Shown: positions 1 to 6,858 of the stretch, piece by piece
Layout: the number at the start of each line of letters is the position of its first letter
How positions within the stretch are numbered: position 1 is the first letter of the stretch
NCBI GenBank assembly: GCA_902167325.1
Contig: LR632930.1
Coordinates: forward strand, 6,014,001-6,078,000
Reading direction: 5' to 3'
Length of the DNA: 64,000 bases
Source of the DNA: Chitinophaga pinensis
GTDB lineage: Bacteria > Bacteroidota > Bacteroidia > Chitinophagales > Chitinophagaceae
Made by a program: the position numbers and the translations under genes
The notes under the pieces: model-generated
Databases searched by the model: none
What the model was told of the DNA's origin: nothing
The model's input: only the letters and a program-made list of their open reading frames with translations

Positions 1-811
1 CACCTTCCGGCCTGCCTGCATATACTTTTTGCCAGGCGATGTCGGTATTCTGCGCCAGCGAATGCCCGGGTGTAAGCAGGGCAGTGTCAGACACAGGATA
101 CTGCGCATCTTTGAGCGATTTACCACCGGTAGTGGCATAGTACAAGCCATTGCTCCACCATTCAAAACCCCATACCAGGCCGGTTATCACGAGGATGATT
201 GCGATGCTCATCACATAAAACCCCAGTACGTTATGCAAATCGTAGTTCTTACGTTTCCACTTCGCATCCATCTTCACGGAAAAGCGCTGCTTGCGGGCCG
301 CTTTGTTACGCGGCCACCAGAGCACCAGCCCGGTGATCAGCATCACTAAAAATATAAGGGTGGAAATGGCGACGATGGGCTGCCCTATACTACGGGGTAA
401 CCATAGATTGAAATGCCCTTCCAGCACCACACGGAAGAAATCGGTTTTCGCGTCCCACACTTTCAGCACTTCGCCATTATAGGGATTCACGAATACCTGC
501 TGGTAATAGGCATCATCGCCCCTGCCGAAGAACTGGACAACGGAGCTGTAATCTTTCCCGCCATAAATAACACCCTGCGCTTTCTTCCCATCGCCCAATG
601 CCTTTTCGCCTATAGCACTGAGGGCCGACGGTGCCAGCGGAGCCACCTGCGCGGATTTCACCTTTGCATCGAGGTGAAACCATTGTTTACCGAAAAGACT
701 GCGAAGCTCCCACTCGAACGCAAGCAGGCATCCGGTTATGCTGATAACGAATACTACCAACCCGGAAGCCAGTCCCAGCCAAAGGTGAAATTTCCCTACT
801 ATTTTTCTCAT
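1..811 (-). CDS. PepSY-associated TM helix membrane protein (3' end outside window)
   Basis: Translating the minus strand from the ATG at 811 gives at least 270 codons, still open at base 1, so the C-terminus is missing. The protein starts with a short basic stretch and a membrane helix (about residues 8-33), followed by a periplasmic part, a second helix pair (about 145-170) ending in LVLWWPR, and a further helix that begins with the DLHNVLGFY motif and runs on through VMSIAIILVITGLVWGFEWW. This order of helices and PepSY-type loops is typical of the PepSY-associated TM family, which in Bacteroidota often sits beside TonB-dependent siderophore receptors and is thought to reduce ferric-siderophore in or near the inner membrane. 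That role is inferred; no receptor is visible in the window. It is transcribed away from the small gene at 941. Confidence 0.85.
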   Translation of the reverse strand, partial: MRKIVGKFHLWLGLASGLVVFVISITGCLLAFEWELRSLFGKQWFHLDAKVKSAQVAPLAPSALSAIGEKALGDGKKAQGVIYGGKDYSSVVQFFGRGDDAYYQQVFVNPYNGEVLKVWDAKTDFFRVVLEGHFNLWLPRSIGQPIVAISTLIFLVMLITGLVLWWPRNKAARKQRFSVKMDAKWKRKNYDLHNVLGFYVMSIAIILVITGLVWGFEWWSNGLYYATTGGKSLKDAQYPVSDTALLTPGHSLAQNTDIAWQKVYAGRPEG

Positions 812-940
812 GTGGCGCTTAAGTGTTCTGCAAAAATGCAACAGGCCGGGGGTGCCAATTGATCGTATCGGGAAAAAGACTTACGCAATCGGGAAAATTG
901 CTTTTCACATTTCAGTTTTTTGTACTATATTTAGGATGCT

Positions 941-1288
941 TTGCGTTCCTTTCTGGCCATATGTCTTCTGGCGCTCGTCAGCGTTCACTTCGGGATCCGG
1001 GTATCCGGGTACATGAAGTGCATGGTGCGTGCCTACGTGATCGACCACCGCGATTTCGCGGAGGATTGCGGTTGCGCGAAGATAATGGCCGCCGCTTTCG
1101 GGAACGCCTTGTCGGACGAGCAGCAGTTGCAGTCCTCCCCCATCACGCTGAAGCTGCAGGATATTGTTCTGCTGGCAGAAAGCACCGGCCCTAAAGTGAC
1201 CGCCGATCTGGCGAAACCTTTCACCGGCTGGGTAACGGACCGCTATCTCTCTCCCACCGCAGGCGCAATCTTCCACCCGCCCTGCTGA
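941..1288 (+). CDS. Small secreted cysteine-containing protein, unknown function
   Basis: 115 codons starting at TTG. The first 24 residues look like a signal peptide (MRSFLAICLLALVSVHFG). The mature part has cysteines at 27, 43, 45 and 115 and a DHRDFAEDCGCAK stretch. It resembles the small secreted proteins of Bacteroidota that lie near TonB-dependent or PepSY genes, but I cannot name a family with certainty. There is no in-frame ATG before residue 25, because a TAG lies three codons upstream of the TTG (932-934). An ATG at 936 is in another frame. Either TTG is the true start or a frameshift lies near the 5' end. A weak -7-like sequence (TATATTTA) lies at 926-933. Confidence 0.55.
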   Translation: MRSFLAICLLALVSVHFGIRVSGYMKCMVRAYVIDHRDFAEDCGCAKIMAAAFGNALSDEQQLQSSPITLKLQDIVLLAESTGPKVTADLAKPFTGWVTDRYLSPTAGAIFHPPC

Positions 1289-1626
1289 TTCGTCCTGTAT
1301 TACCATCCTTTTCAATCATTTATTAATTCTCACCGGACGGTTGGGTAAACCTTTACTCCTGCCAGTTTCCAAGACCAAGGCGTTCGGCAACCGGCCGCCG
1401 GTGGAATCATCCGATATACAGGCATGCGATCGCTGCATGCGTATCTAACTATTTTCCGACAGGCCACACCGGCCCGCGAACCGGTTGGCCGAAGGGCTGA
1501 TTTATCAACCCGCATTCCGCGACAGCCCGGTCGCGCTGCAGCCGACAGCACTGTTGCGGAGTGTAGCCAGAATTTATCCGACGCGCTGCCTGACGGCCGA
1601 AAGCCGGCAGGAACGCCAAAGCATAG

Positions 1627-1669
1627 AAGGGTGACCAATAAGTAAAACCTTACTTACCTGGTCACCCTT
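1627..1669. terminator. Strong hairpin, possible terminator
   Basis: Arms AAGGGTGACCA (1627-1637) and TGGTCACCCTT (1659-1669) pair perfectly. After a small bulge the stem continues with TAAGTAA/TTACTTA and closes on a four-base loop. The plus strand continues TTCTGTATTCCT, a weak T-tract. No gene ends just before it, so it may end a read-through transcript or an unrecognised RNA. Confidence 0.5.
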
Positions 1670-1739
1670 TCTGTATTCCTGCAGTTCATCCCCATCTTTT
1701 CAGGCACCCAAAAGCCCGGAAAAGTGTCATTGAAATGTC

Positions 1740-1817
1740 AGATGTCTTACCCATGTCCTACCCATGACTTACCCATGTCCTACCCATGTCTTACCCTTAT
1801 AGAGGGGTAAGACATCT
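1740..1817. repeat. 11-bp tandem repeat inside an inverted repeat
   Basis: Five 11-bp units lie at 1746-1800, alternating CTTACCCATGT and CCTACCCATG(A/T), the last one degenerate. The first unit sits in the arm AGATGTCTTACCC (1740-1752), which pairs perfectly over 13 bp with GGGTAAGACATCT (1805-1817). A second, shorter hairpin can form from the last unit, since GTCTTACCC pairs with GGGTAAGAC. The unit length is close to one DNA helical turn. Confidence 0.75.
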
Positions 1818-1963
1818 ATAGCTCATCCTTAAGCTATCTATAGCCTGTTGATAGTTGATGTATAAGGTTTGTCAATTTGTTCCTGCAGGTAATTTGCTGG
1901 TTACCAGGCATCTGGTATTTTTCAGGCAGATCTGAACGTTTCATGTACCAAAAAATATTTTAA

Positions 1964-1983
1964 AAGTAAGCGATCGCTCACTT
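1964..1983. promoter_or_regulatory. Probable TetR operator
   Basis: AAGTAAGCGATCGCTCACTT is a 20-bp palindrome with a single mismatched pair around the core GCGATCGC. It abuts the -7 box at 1983, so a bound repressor would block the promoter of the TetR gene that follows. Size and position fit operators of TetR-family autorepressors. That this TetR binds here is inferred. Confidence 0.75.
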
Positions 1984-1990
1984 ATCTTTG
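1983..1990 (+). promoter_or_regulatory. -7 promoter box (TATCTTTG) of the TetR operon
   Basis: TATCTTTG is an exact match to the Bacteroidota -7 element TAnnTTTG. It ends only four bases before the ATG at 1995, so the transcript should start at or within a few bases of the start codon, giving a leaderless or nearly leaderless mRNA. Confidence 0.75.
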
Positions 1991-1994
1991 CGGC

Positions 1995-2603
1995 ATGGTG
2001 CGACCAAGAGATGAAAACAAAGTATGCCTGCTACATAAAAAGGCGATCGAAATGATCGTGAAAGAAGGGCTGGACGGATTTGGGGTGAACAAACTTGCCC
2101 GTGCGGCAGGTGTATCGCCCGCCACCATTTACATCTATTACAAGGACCGGGAAGATCTCATCATTCAGACCACTATCCGCGTGGCTGATACTATGCTGCG
2201 GGAAAGTCTTCACGACTTCGATCCTGAAATGCATTTCGCGGAAGGGCTTCGCAAGCAGTGGCAAAATCGCGCTAACCACTTTTTGCAGCATCCGCTGGAT
2301 GTGGAGTTCATCGAAAAAATGCGGTATTCCCACCTGTATGATAAGGTTTCCGGCCAGATCTATCTCACCTTCAAGGATGTAATGGGAAAGTTCGTACACA
2401 ACGCTATTGAACGGAAAGAGCTGATTGCGTTACCATTTGAAGTGTACTGGTCGCTGGCATTTGCACCATTGTATCAGCTCATCAAGTTCCATACACAGAA
2501 GAAAACCTTTGGCCATCTACCTTTCGAACTTACTGAAGAATCCATGGAGCAGACCTTGCAGCTGGTGCTCAAAGCCCTCAAACCTGATCCACTTCCATCT
2601 TAA
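1995..2603 (+). CDS. TetR/AcrR-family transcriptional regulator
   Basis: 202 residues, normal for TetR repressors. The N-terminal helix-turn-helix is clear at about residues 31-50 (VNKLARAAGVSPATIYIYYK), followed by DREDLI. The rest is a helical ligand-binding domain of unknown specificity. It is the first gene of an apparent operon with the small HMA-like protein (26-nt gap) and the MFS transporter. The palindrome at 1964-1983 just upstream makes it a likely autorepressor, released by a compound that the transporter exports. The inducer cannot be read from the sequence. Confidence 0.92.
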   Translation: MVRPRDENKVCLLHKKAIEMIVKEGLDGFGVNKLARAAGVSPATIYIYYKDREDLIIQTTIRVADTMLRESLHDFDPEMHFAEGLRKQWQNRANHFLQHPLDVEFIEKMRYSHLYDKVSGQIYLTFKDVMGKFVHNAIERKELIALPFEVYWSLAFAPLYQLIKFHTQKKTFGHLPFELTEESMEQTLQLVLKALKPDPLPS

Positions 2604-2629
2604 CCATTTAACCATCAAAACCCATCATC

Positions 2630-2875
2630 ATGAACCAGGCTTATGCAACTGCACCCGAAATGGAGGTGCTCGTATTCCGGACCAACCTGCGTTTCAAGAA
2701 AGACCTCCTGCAGGTGGCCCCCGCGCTCGAAGGAGCGCCCGGCCTTCACAAATGGACGGTAGACCGGGAAGATGCCGACAAAGTACTCCGCATCGAAACC
2801 CGTAATCCTGATCCATCACCAATTATAGAACGGATACAGTCGTGCGGCTACCTCTGTGAAGAGTTGCCCGACTGA
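2630..2875 (+). CDS. Small HMA-like (ferredoxin-fold) cytosolic protein
   Basis: 81 residues with no signal peptide or membrane segment. The pattern (EVLVFRTNLRF, a helix, GLHKWTVDRED, DKVLRIET, a helix, GYLCEELPD) matches the beta-alpha-beta-beta-alpha-beta order of heavy-metal-associated domains. The metal-binding CxxC pair is absent; the only cysteines, in the SCGYLCEEL tail, are four residues apart. Metal binding is therefore not supported. It lies between the TetR and MFS genes with short gaps (26 and 38 nt), so it is probably co-expressed with the exporter. Its task there is unknown. Confidence 0.7.
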   Translation: MNQAYATAPEMEVLVFRTNLRFKKDLLQVAPALEGAPGLHKWTVDREDADKVLRIETRNPDPSPIIERIQSCGYLCEELPD

Positions 2876-2913
2876 TTTTTATTCAGACACACACTACGAT
2901 TTTCAACGCTCCA

Positions 2914-4182
2914 ATGGAAACACACGCTCCGAAACAACCGATTTTTACCCGATACCAGGTATTGATGATAGTGCTATTGTCACTCATGCAGTTTACCGTG
3001 GTACTTGATTTTATGGTGCTGAACCCGCTGGGAGAAATCCTTCTCCACGATTTCACCACACAACAGTTTGGCCTTGTAGTGGCCGCTTATCCTTTCAGCG
3101 CCTGTATTTCCGCCATTGTGGCGGCAGGCTTCGCTGATAAGTTCGACCGGAAGAAGATGCTCATGTTATTTTACACCGGCTTCATCCTCGGCACTTATTT
3201 CTGCGCATTGGCGAACGATTATCCCACGCTGCTGGCAGCCCGTATTGTAACGGGGCTATTTGGCGGGGTGATCAGTTCCATCGGCATGGCTATTATTGTG
3301 GACCTCTTCCGCCCGGAAACGCGCGGCAGGGTGATGGGGTATACCCAGATGGCACTGGCATTGAGCCAGATCCTGGGCGTGCCCATTGGCTGGGAACTGG
3401 CCATCCGGTTCAACTGGCATTTCCCCTTCTGGATGATCGCTGCTTTTGGTACCATACTAGGTGCGGCCATCGGTTACTACATGCAGCCCATAACAGGCCA
3501 CCTTGGAAAGAATACTGAGAAAAATGCCTTCCGCCACCTGACCAGCACCGTAAAGAACCCGCGCTACCGGCTGGCCTTCCTTACCACTGTGCTCATTGCC
3601 ACGGGCGGCTACATGCTCATGCCCTTTGGCAACGCTTTTTCCCAGCACAACATGGGCATTGCCAAGCATGATGTAACGCTGCTGTTTATGGCATCCGGTC
3701 TGGCGAACCTCATTGCCTCCCCGCTCATCGGGCGCCTGTCTGACAAGGCCGGCCGTGCCAACGTGTTTTACGCCGCCAGCACCGTAACGCTCATCATGGT
3801 GATCATTTACACCAACCGCGGGCTAACGCCGTTTTACCTCGCCATGCTTATCAATGTGGTGATGATGGTGGCCGTTTTTGCCCGTATCATTCCCATGCAG
3901 GCTACCATGACCTCGCTGCCTACGCTGCAGGACCGTGGCTCTTTTATGAGTGTGAATGCCGCGGTGCAACAGCTCTCCGGTGGTATTGCTGCCGTAGCTG
4001 CCAGCCGCATCGTACATTCTACAGAAACAGGTTACCTGGAACATTATCCGGTACTGGGATATGTGATAGCCGTGGCATTGACCATAACGATGATCATGAT
4101 GTTTTTCCTCAACCGCCAGGTAATGGCGGAAGCGGCCGCGGTGAAACAGCAGGAACCCGGCAAGATGGCCGCAGCATCCTGA
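2914..4182 (+). CDS. MFS transporter, drug-efflux type
   Basis: 422 residues with about 12 predicted membrane helices. GFADKFDRKKML after the second helix is the MFS motif A, and IIVDLFRPETRGRVMG follows the fourth to fifth helix. A second, weaker motif A copy (IGRLSDKAGRANV) sits at the start of the C-terminal half. The overall pattern resembles AraJ/Bcr-type drug:proton antiporters of the inner membrane. It is the last gene of the TetR operon and is followed at once by a strong bidirectional terminator. The substrate is not identifiable. Confidence 0.9.
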   Translation: METHAPKQPIFTRYQVLMIVLLSLMQFTVVLDFMVLNPLGEILLHDFTTQQFGLVVAAYPFSACISAIVAAGFADKFDRKKMLMLFYTGFILGTYFCALANDYPTLLAARIVTGLFGGVISSIGMAIIVDLFRPETRGRVMGYTQMALALSQILGVPIGWELAIRFNWHFPFWMIAAFGTILGAAIGYYMQPITGHLGKNTEKNAFRHLTSTVKNPRYRLAFLTTVLIATGGYMLMPFGNAFSQHNMGIAKHDVTLLFMASGLANLIASPLIGRLSDKAGRANVFYAASTVTLIMVIIYTNRGLTPFYLAMLINVVMMVAVFARIIPMQATMTSLPTLQDRGSFMSVNAAVQQLSGGIAAVAASRIVHSTETGYLEHYPVLGYVIAVALTITMIMMFFLNRQVMAEAAAVKQQEPGKMAAAS

Positions 4183-4203
4183 TCTTTCAGCTTCATAACC
4201 ATT

Positions 4204-4233
4204 AAAAAGGGCGCTTTCAACAGCGCCCTTTTT
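4204..4233. terminator. Bidirectional terminator
   Basis: AAAAAGGGCGCT (4204-4215) and AGCGCCCTTTTT (4222-4233) form a perfect 12-bp stem around a six-base loop, with A- and T-runs on both sides. It serves the MFS gene on the plus strand and the VOC gene on the minus strand. Confidence 0.92.
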
Positions 4234-4236
4234 GTA

Positions 4237-4614
4237 TTATTTCACTTTGAACAAGGGGTTGTAAATCAACCCGATGATATTGCCCCAGGGGTCGGTTACC
4301 GTAGCAGTTTCGATAGGCCCGCCCACATTCCGCGGCGCTTCGTGGCTGGTGGCGCCAAGGGAAAGGAGGTAATTGTAAGCCTCATGGATGTCTTCCACCC
4401 CCCAGTAGGTTTCCACTGCCCCGGTGCCGGGATGGGCTTCGCCGGGGGCGAGGGGATGAACACCCAGCTCGTAGCCGCCTATCTCGAAGCCAACATAAAA
4501 AGGCTCATCGAAGTAAGGGTCCGTGTTAAAGGCTTTGCGGTACCACTCCTTCCCTGCCTGAATTTCCGGCACGCGGTAGATGACGGTGCGCAATCCGGCG
4601 AATCTGTTTATCAT
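4237..4614 (-). CDS. VOC-superfamily (glyoxalase/bleomycin-resistance fold) protein
   Basis: 125 residues. Two beta-alpha-beta-beta-beta units are visible: residues about 8-55 (TVIYRVPEIQAGKEWYRKAF, then YVGFEIGGYELGVHP) and about 67-120 (VETYWGVEDIHEAYNYLLSLG, then ATVTDPWGNIIGLIYNP). The closing DPWGNIIGL segment is typical of this fold. Members include glyoxalases, dioxygenases and drug-binding proteins, so the activity is open. It is monocistronic, stands between two TetR modules, and shares the terminator with the MFS gene. Confidence 0.88.
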   Translation of the reverse strand: MINRFAGLRTVIYRVPEIQAGKEWYRKAFNTDPYFDEPFYVGFEIGGYELGVHPLAPGEAHPGTGAVETYWGVEDIHEAYNYLLSLGATSHEAPRNVGGPIETATVTDPWGNIIGLIYNPLFKVK

Positions 4615-4769
4615 GTTTTCCGGGTTTAGTGTTTCAAGTTACTATACTTTCCATTCCCGGCCTTTTGGAAAAAATTAACATTTAACCTCAAATACTTGAC
4701 CGGCAAGCCTTTGCAGCTATTCTCCAAAATATTTTCCACATCGGTTGATGCACGTATTGCATGGCGGCT

Positions 4770-4777
4770 TAATTTTG
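4770..4777 (+). promoter_or_regulatory. -7 promoter box (TAATTTTG) of the second TetR gene
   Basis: TAATTTTG matches TAnnTTTG. A TTG lies about 22 bp upstream at 4745-4747, the expected distance for the -33 element. The predicted 5' leader to the ATG at 4830 is about 45 nt. Confidence 0.6.
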
Positions 4778-4829
4778 CATCATAACCCGTTCCTCCCCCT
4801 TCGATTCATTTTCTTAAACAAAAAGAAAC

Positions 4830-5456
4830 ATGGAAAAAAAATCCATTCGCGATGCGTACAAACGCTACTGGCTCGAAAACGGCCAGGCGCCTGTTTCCGT
4901 ATTCGCACTCTGCAAAATCCTCGATGTGCCGGAGGCGGACTTTTACCAGCACTACAGCCATTTCGACAGCCTGGAAGCCGACATCTGGCTGGAATATTTC
5001 CAGCAAACGGTTGACCAGTTGAAAGACGATGAAACTTACCGGCAGTATACCTCCCGGGAAAAACTCCTCGCTTTTTACTTCCTCTGGGTACAGAAACTGA
5101 AAGAAGACAGGAGCTACATTCTGCAACAGTACCGCCGCTCCCATCTCCCGCTCAGCCAGCTGGGACAGCTGTCTGCCTTCAAGCGCGCATTTTACGATTA
5201 CGCTTCCGGGCTGATCAAGGAAGGTTACCTCACTTCCGAGATCAGGGAAAGGAAATACATTTCCGACCAATACGTACACGGATTCTGGGTACAGGCGTTG
5301 TTTGTCCTCAAATACTGGATCGGTGACAGAAGTGAACAATTCGAACTAACGGATGCAGCCATCGAAAAGGCGGTAAATCTGAGCTTCGAGCTGATTCACA
5401 GTAACACGATCGACAGTCTGATCGATTTCGGCAAATTCATGTTCACCCGGAAATAG
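4830..5456 (+). CDS. TetR-family transcriptional regulator paired with an ABC1 kinase
   Basis: 208 residues. Residues 1-50 form a divergent TetR helix-turn-helix (FALCKILDVPEADFYQHYSHFDSLEADIW corresponds to helices 2-4), followed by a helical C-terminal domain rich in aromatic and charged residues. The ABC1-kinase gene starts 8 nt after its stop codon, so the two are almost certainly co-transcribed. The same TetR/ABC1-kinase pairing is known from other Bacteroidota, which suggests the regulator controls, or senses something linked to, the kinase. No palindrome is evident at its promoter. Confidence 0.82.
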   Translation: MEKKSIRDAYKRYWLENGQAPVSVFALCKILDVPEADFYQHYSHFDSLEADIWLEYFQQTVDQLKDDETYRQYTSREKLLAFYFLWVQKLKEDRSYILQQYRRSHLPLSQLGQLSAFKRAFYDYASGLIKEGYLTSEIRERKYISDQYVHGFWVQALFVLKYWIGDRSEQFELTDAAIEKAVNLSFELIHSNTIDSLIDFGKFMFTRK

Positions 5457-5464
5457 CGACCATT

Positions 5465-6796
5465 ATGAAAGAACAACAACACCTCCCCACCGGCAAAGTG
5501 GAGCGGGCCGGCCGCTTCGTGACTACCGGGCTGAAAGTAGGCACCAACTATATCAAACATTATACCCGCAAGCTCATGGACCCTTCCGTGTCTAAAGAGC
5601 AACTCCACCAGGATAATGCGGAAGATATTTACGACACCCTCAGCCACCTGAAAGGCAGTGCCCTCAAGGTTGCGCAGATGCTCAGTATGGACCGTGGCAT
5701 GCTTCCCAAAGCATATACAGATAAATTCGCCATGAGCCAGTACAGCGCGCCCCCGCTTTCGGGGCCACTGGTTGTCAACACCTTCATCAAAACGCTTGGC
5801 CAATCCCCTACCCGCCTGTTCGACCAGTTCGATATGAAAGCGAGCAACGCCGCCTCCATCGGCCAGGTACACAAAGCCGAAAAAGATGGTCACCACCTGG
5901 CTGTGAAGATCCAGTACCCCGGTGTGGCCAGCAGTGTTAAATCCGACCTCCGCATCGTAAAACCCTTCGCCGTAAGGATCGTGGGAATGAATGAAGTGGA
6001 TATGGATAAGTATTTCGAAGAAATTGAAACAAAGCTGCTGGAAGAAACCGATTACAAACTGGAGCTTCGCCGCTCGCAGGAACTCAGTGCCAGCTGCGCA
6101 CATATCCCCAACCTGGTATTTCCCCGGTACTATCCCGAGCTTTCGTCTGACAGGATCATTACCATGGACTGGCTGCATGGCCAGCACCTCAAAGAGTTCC
6201 TCGAAACGAACCCTTCACAGGAAGTACGGAACAAGATCGGTCAGGCGCTGTGGGACTTCTACCAGTTCCAGGTGCATCACCTCCGCAAAGTACATGCAGA
6301 TCCGCACCCCGGTAACTTTTTGCTGCGGGCAGACGGGACGGTGGGTATCTTCGATTTCGGCTGTGTGAAAGAGATCCCCGAAGATTTTTACGTCAATTAT
6401 TTCCACCTCACAGATAAGGAAGTACTGGCAGATGAAGCGCGCCGCCGCGAGATCTATACCCAGCTGGAAATGATTCACCCCAGCGATACCGAGAAAGACA
6501 TTGTTTTCTTCTCCGGTCTGTTCCAGGAAATGATCCGTATGCTCACCCTGCCCTTTACCGTGCAGGATTTCGATTTCGGTGACGAAGCTTATTTCAATGA
6601 AATTTATGCCTACATGGATTATCTCTATAACCTGAAGGAAGTCCGCGAATCGAAGGTGGCCCGTGGCAGCCGGCATTCGCTGTACATCAACCGTACCTAT
6701 TTCGGCCTGTATTCCCTGCTGAGCGATTTGCATGCGCAGGTGAACACCAGCCGCGAAAGGATCGAAGAACTGGGTAAATCGGCCCCCGTAGCCTGA
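5465..6796 (+). CDS. ABC1/AarF/UbiB-family atypical kinase
   Basis: 443 residues. Family hallmarks in order: KVAQMLS at 68-74 (the place of the usual KxGQ motif), the Ala-rich loop NAASIGQVHKA, the ATP lysine in LAVKIQYPGV, the catalytic loop HADPHPGNFLL and the metal-binding DFG in IFDFGCV. UbiB/ADCK proteins are membrane-associated ATPases that help handle or extract hydrophobic isoprenoid lipids such as quinone precursors. No membrane anchor is obvious at the C-terminus here. The gene follows the TetR gene by 8 nt and ends before a strong bidirectional terminator. The Gly-to-Ala change in KxGQ is notable. Confidence 0.9.
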   Translation: MKEQQHLPTGKVERAGRFVTTGLKVGTNYIKHYTRKLMDPSVSKEQLHQDNAEDIYDTLSHLKGSALKVAQMLSMDRGMLPKAYTDKFAMSQYSAPPLSGPLVVNTFIKTLGQSPTRLFDQFDMKASNAASIGQVHKAEKDGHHLAVKIQYPGVASSVKSDLRIVKPFAVRIVGMNEVDMDKYFEEIETKLLEETDYKLELRRSQELSASCAHIPNLVFPRYYPELSSDRIITMDWLHGQHLKEFLETNPSQEVRNKIGQALWDFYQFQVHHLRKVHADPHPGNFLLRADGTVGIFDFGCVKEIPEDFYVNYFHLTDKEVLADEARRREIYTQLEMIHPSDTEKDIVFFSGLFQEMIRMLTLPFTVQDFDFGDEAYFNEIYAYMDYLYNLKEVRESKVARGSRHSLYINRTYFGLYSLLSDLHAQVNTSRERIEELGKSAPVA

Positions 6797-6815
6797 TATG
6801 CGTAGCTACATGATA

Positions 6816-6858
6816 TTCACAAAAAAGCCCCGGGTTTCCTCCGGGGCTTTTTTGTGAA
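6816..6858. terminator. Bidirectional terminator that overlaps the 3' end of the minus-strand CDS
   Basis: Two 18-base arms (6816-6833 and 6841-6858) pair perfectly around a seven-base loop, with six-base A and T runs. It ends the kinase operon on the plus strand. On the minus strand it lies within the last codons of the toroid-like gene, whose stop codon is at 6817-6819. Confidence 0.92.

Larger units (their letters stand above)
1289..1994. other. Long gene-poor region with hairpin and tandem repeats
   Basis: No convincing gene lies in these 706 bases. A 60-codon frame ending near 1630 reads NRLAEGLIYQPAFRDSPVAL and looks protein-like but has no start, so it may be the remnant of a lost gene. 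The region then holds a strong hairpin (1627-1669), an 11-bp tandem repeat with a flanking inverted repeat (1740-1817), a CTATAG-rich stretch, and finally the operator and promoter of the TetR gene at 1995. Open reading frames on the minus strand here are short, Arg/Pro-rich and look random. Confidence 0.6.

Noticed and set aside
1424..1645. 73-codon plus-strand frame in the gene-poor region
   Set aside because: Arg/Pro/Ala-rich, no ribosome site, no family; two other frames are equally open.
1746..1800. CRISPR-like direct repeats
   Set aside because: The 11-bp units follow each other without spacers and no cas gene is near.
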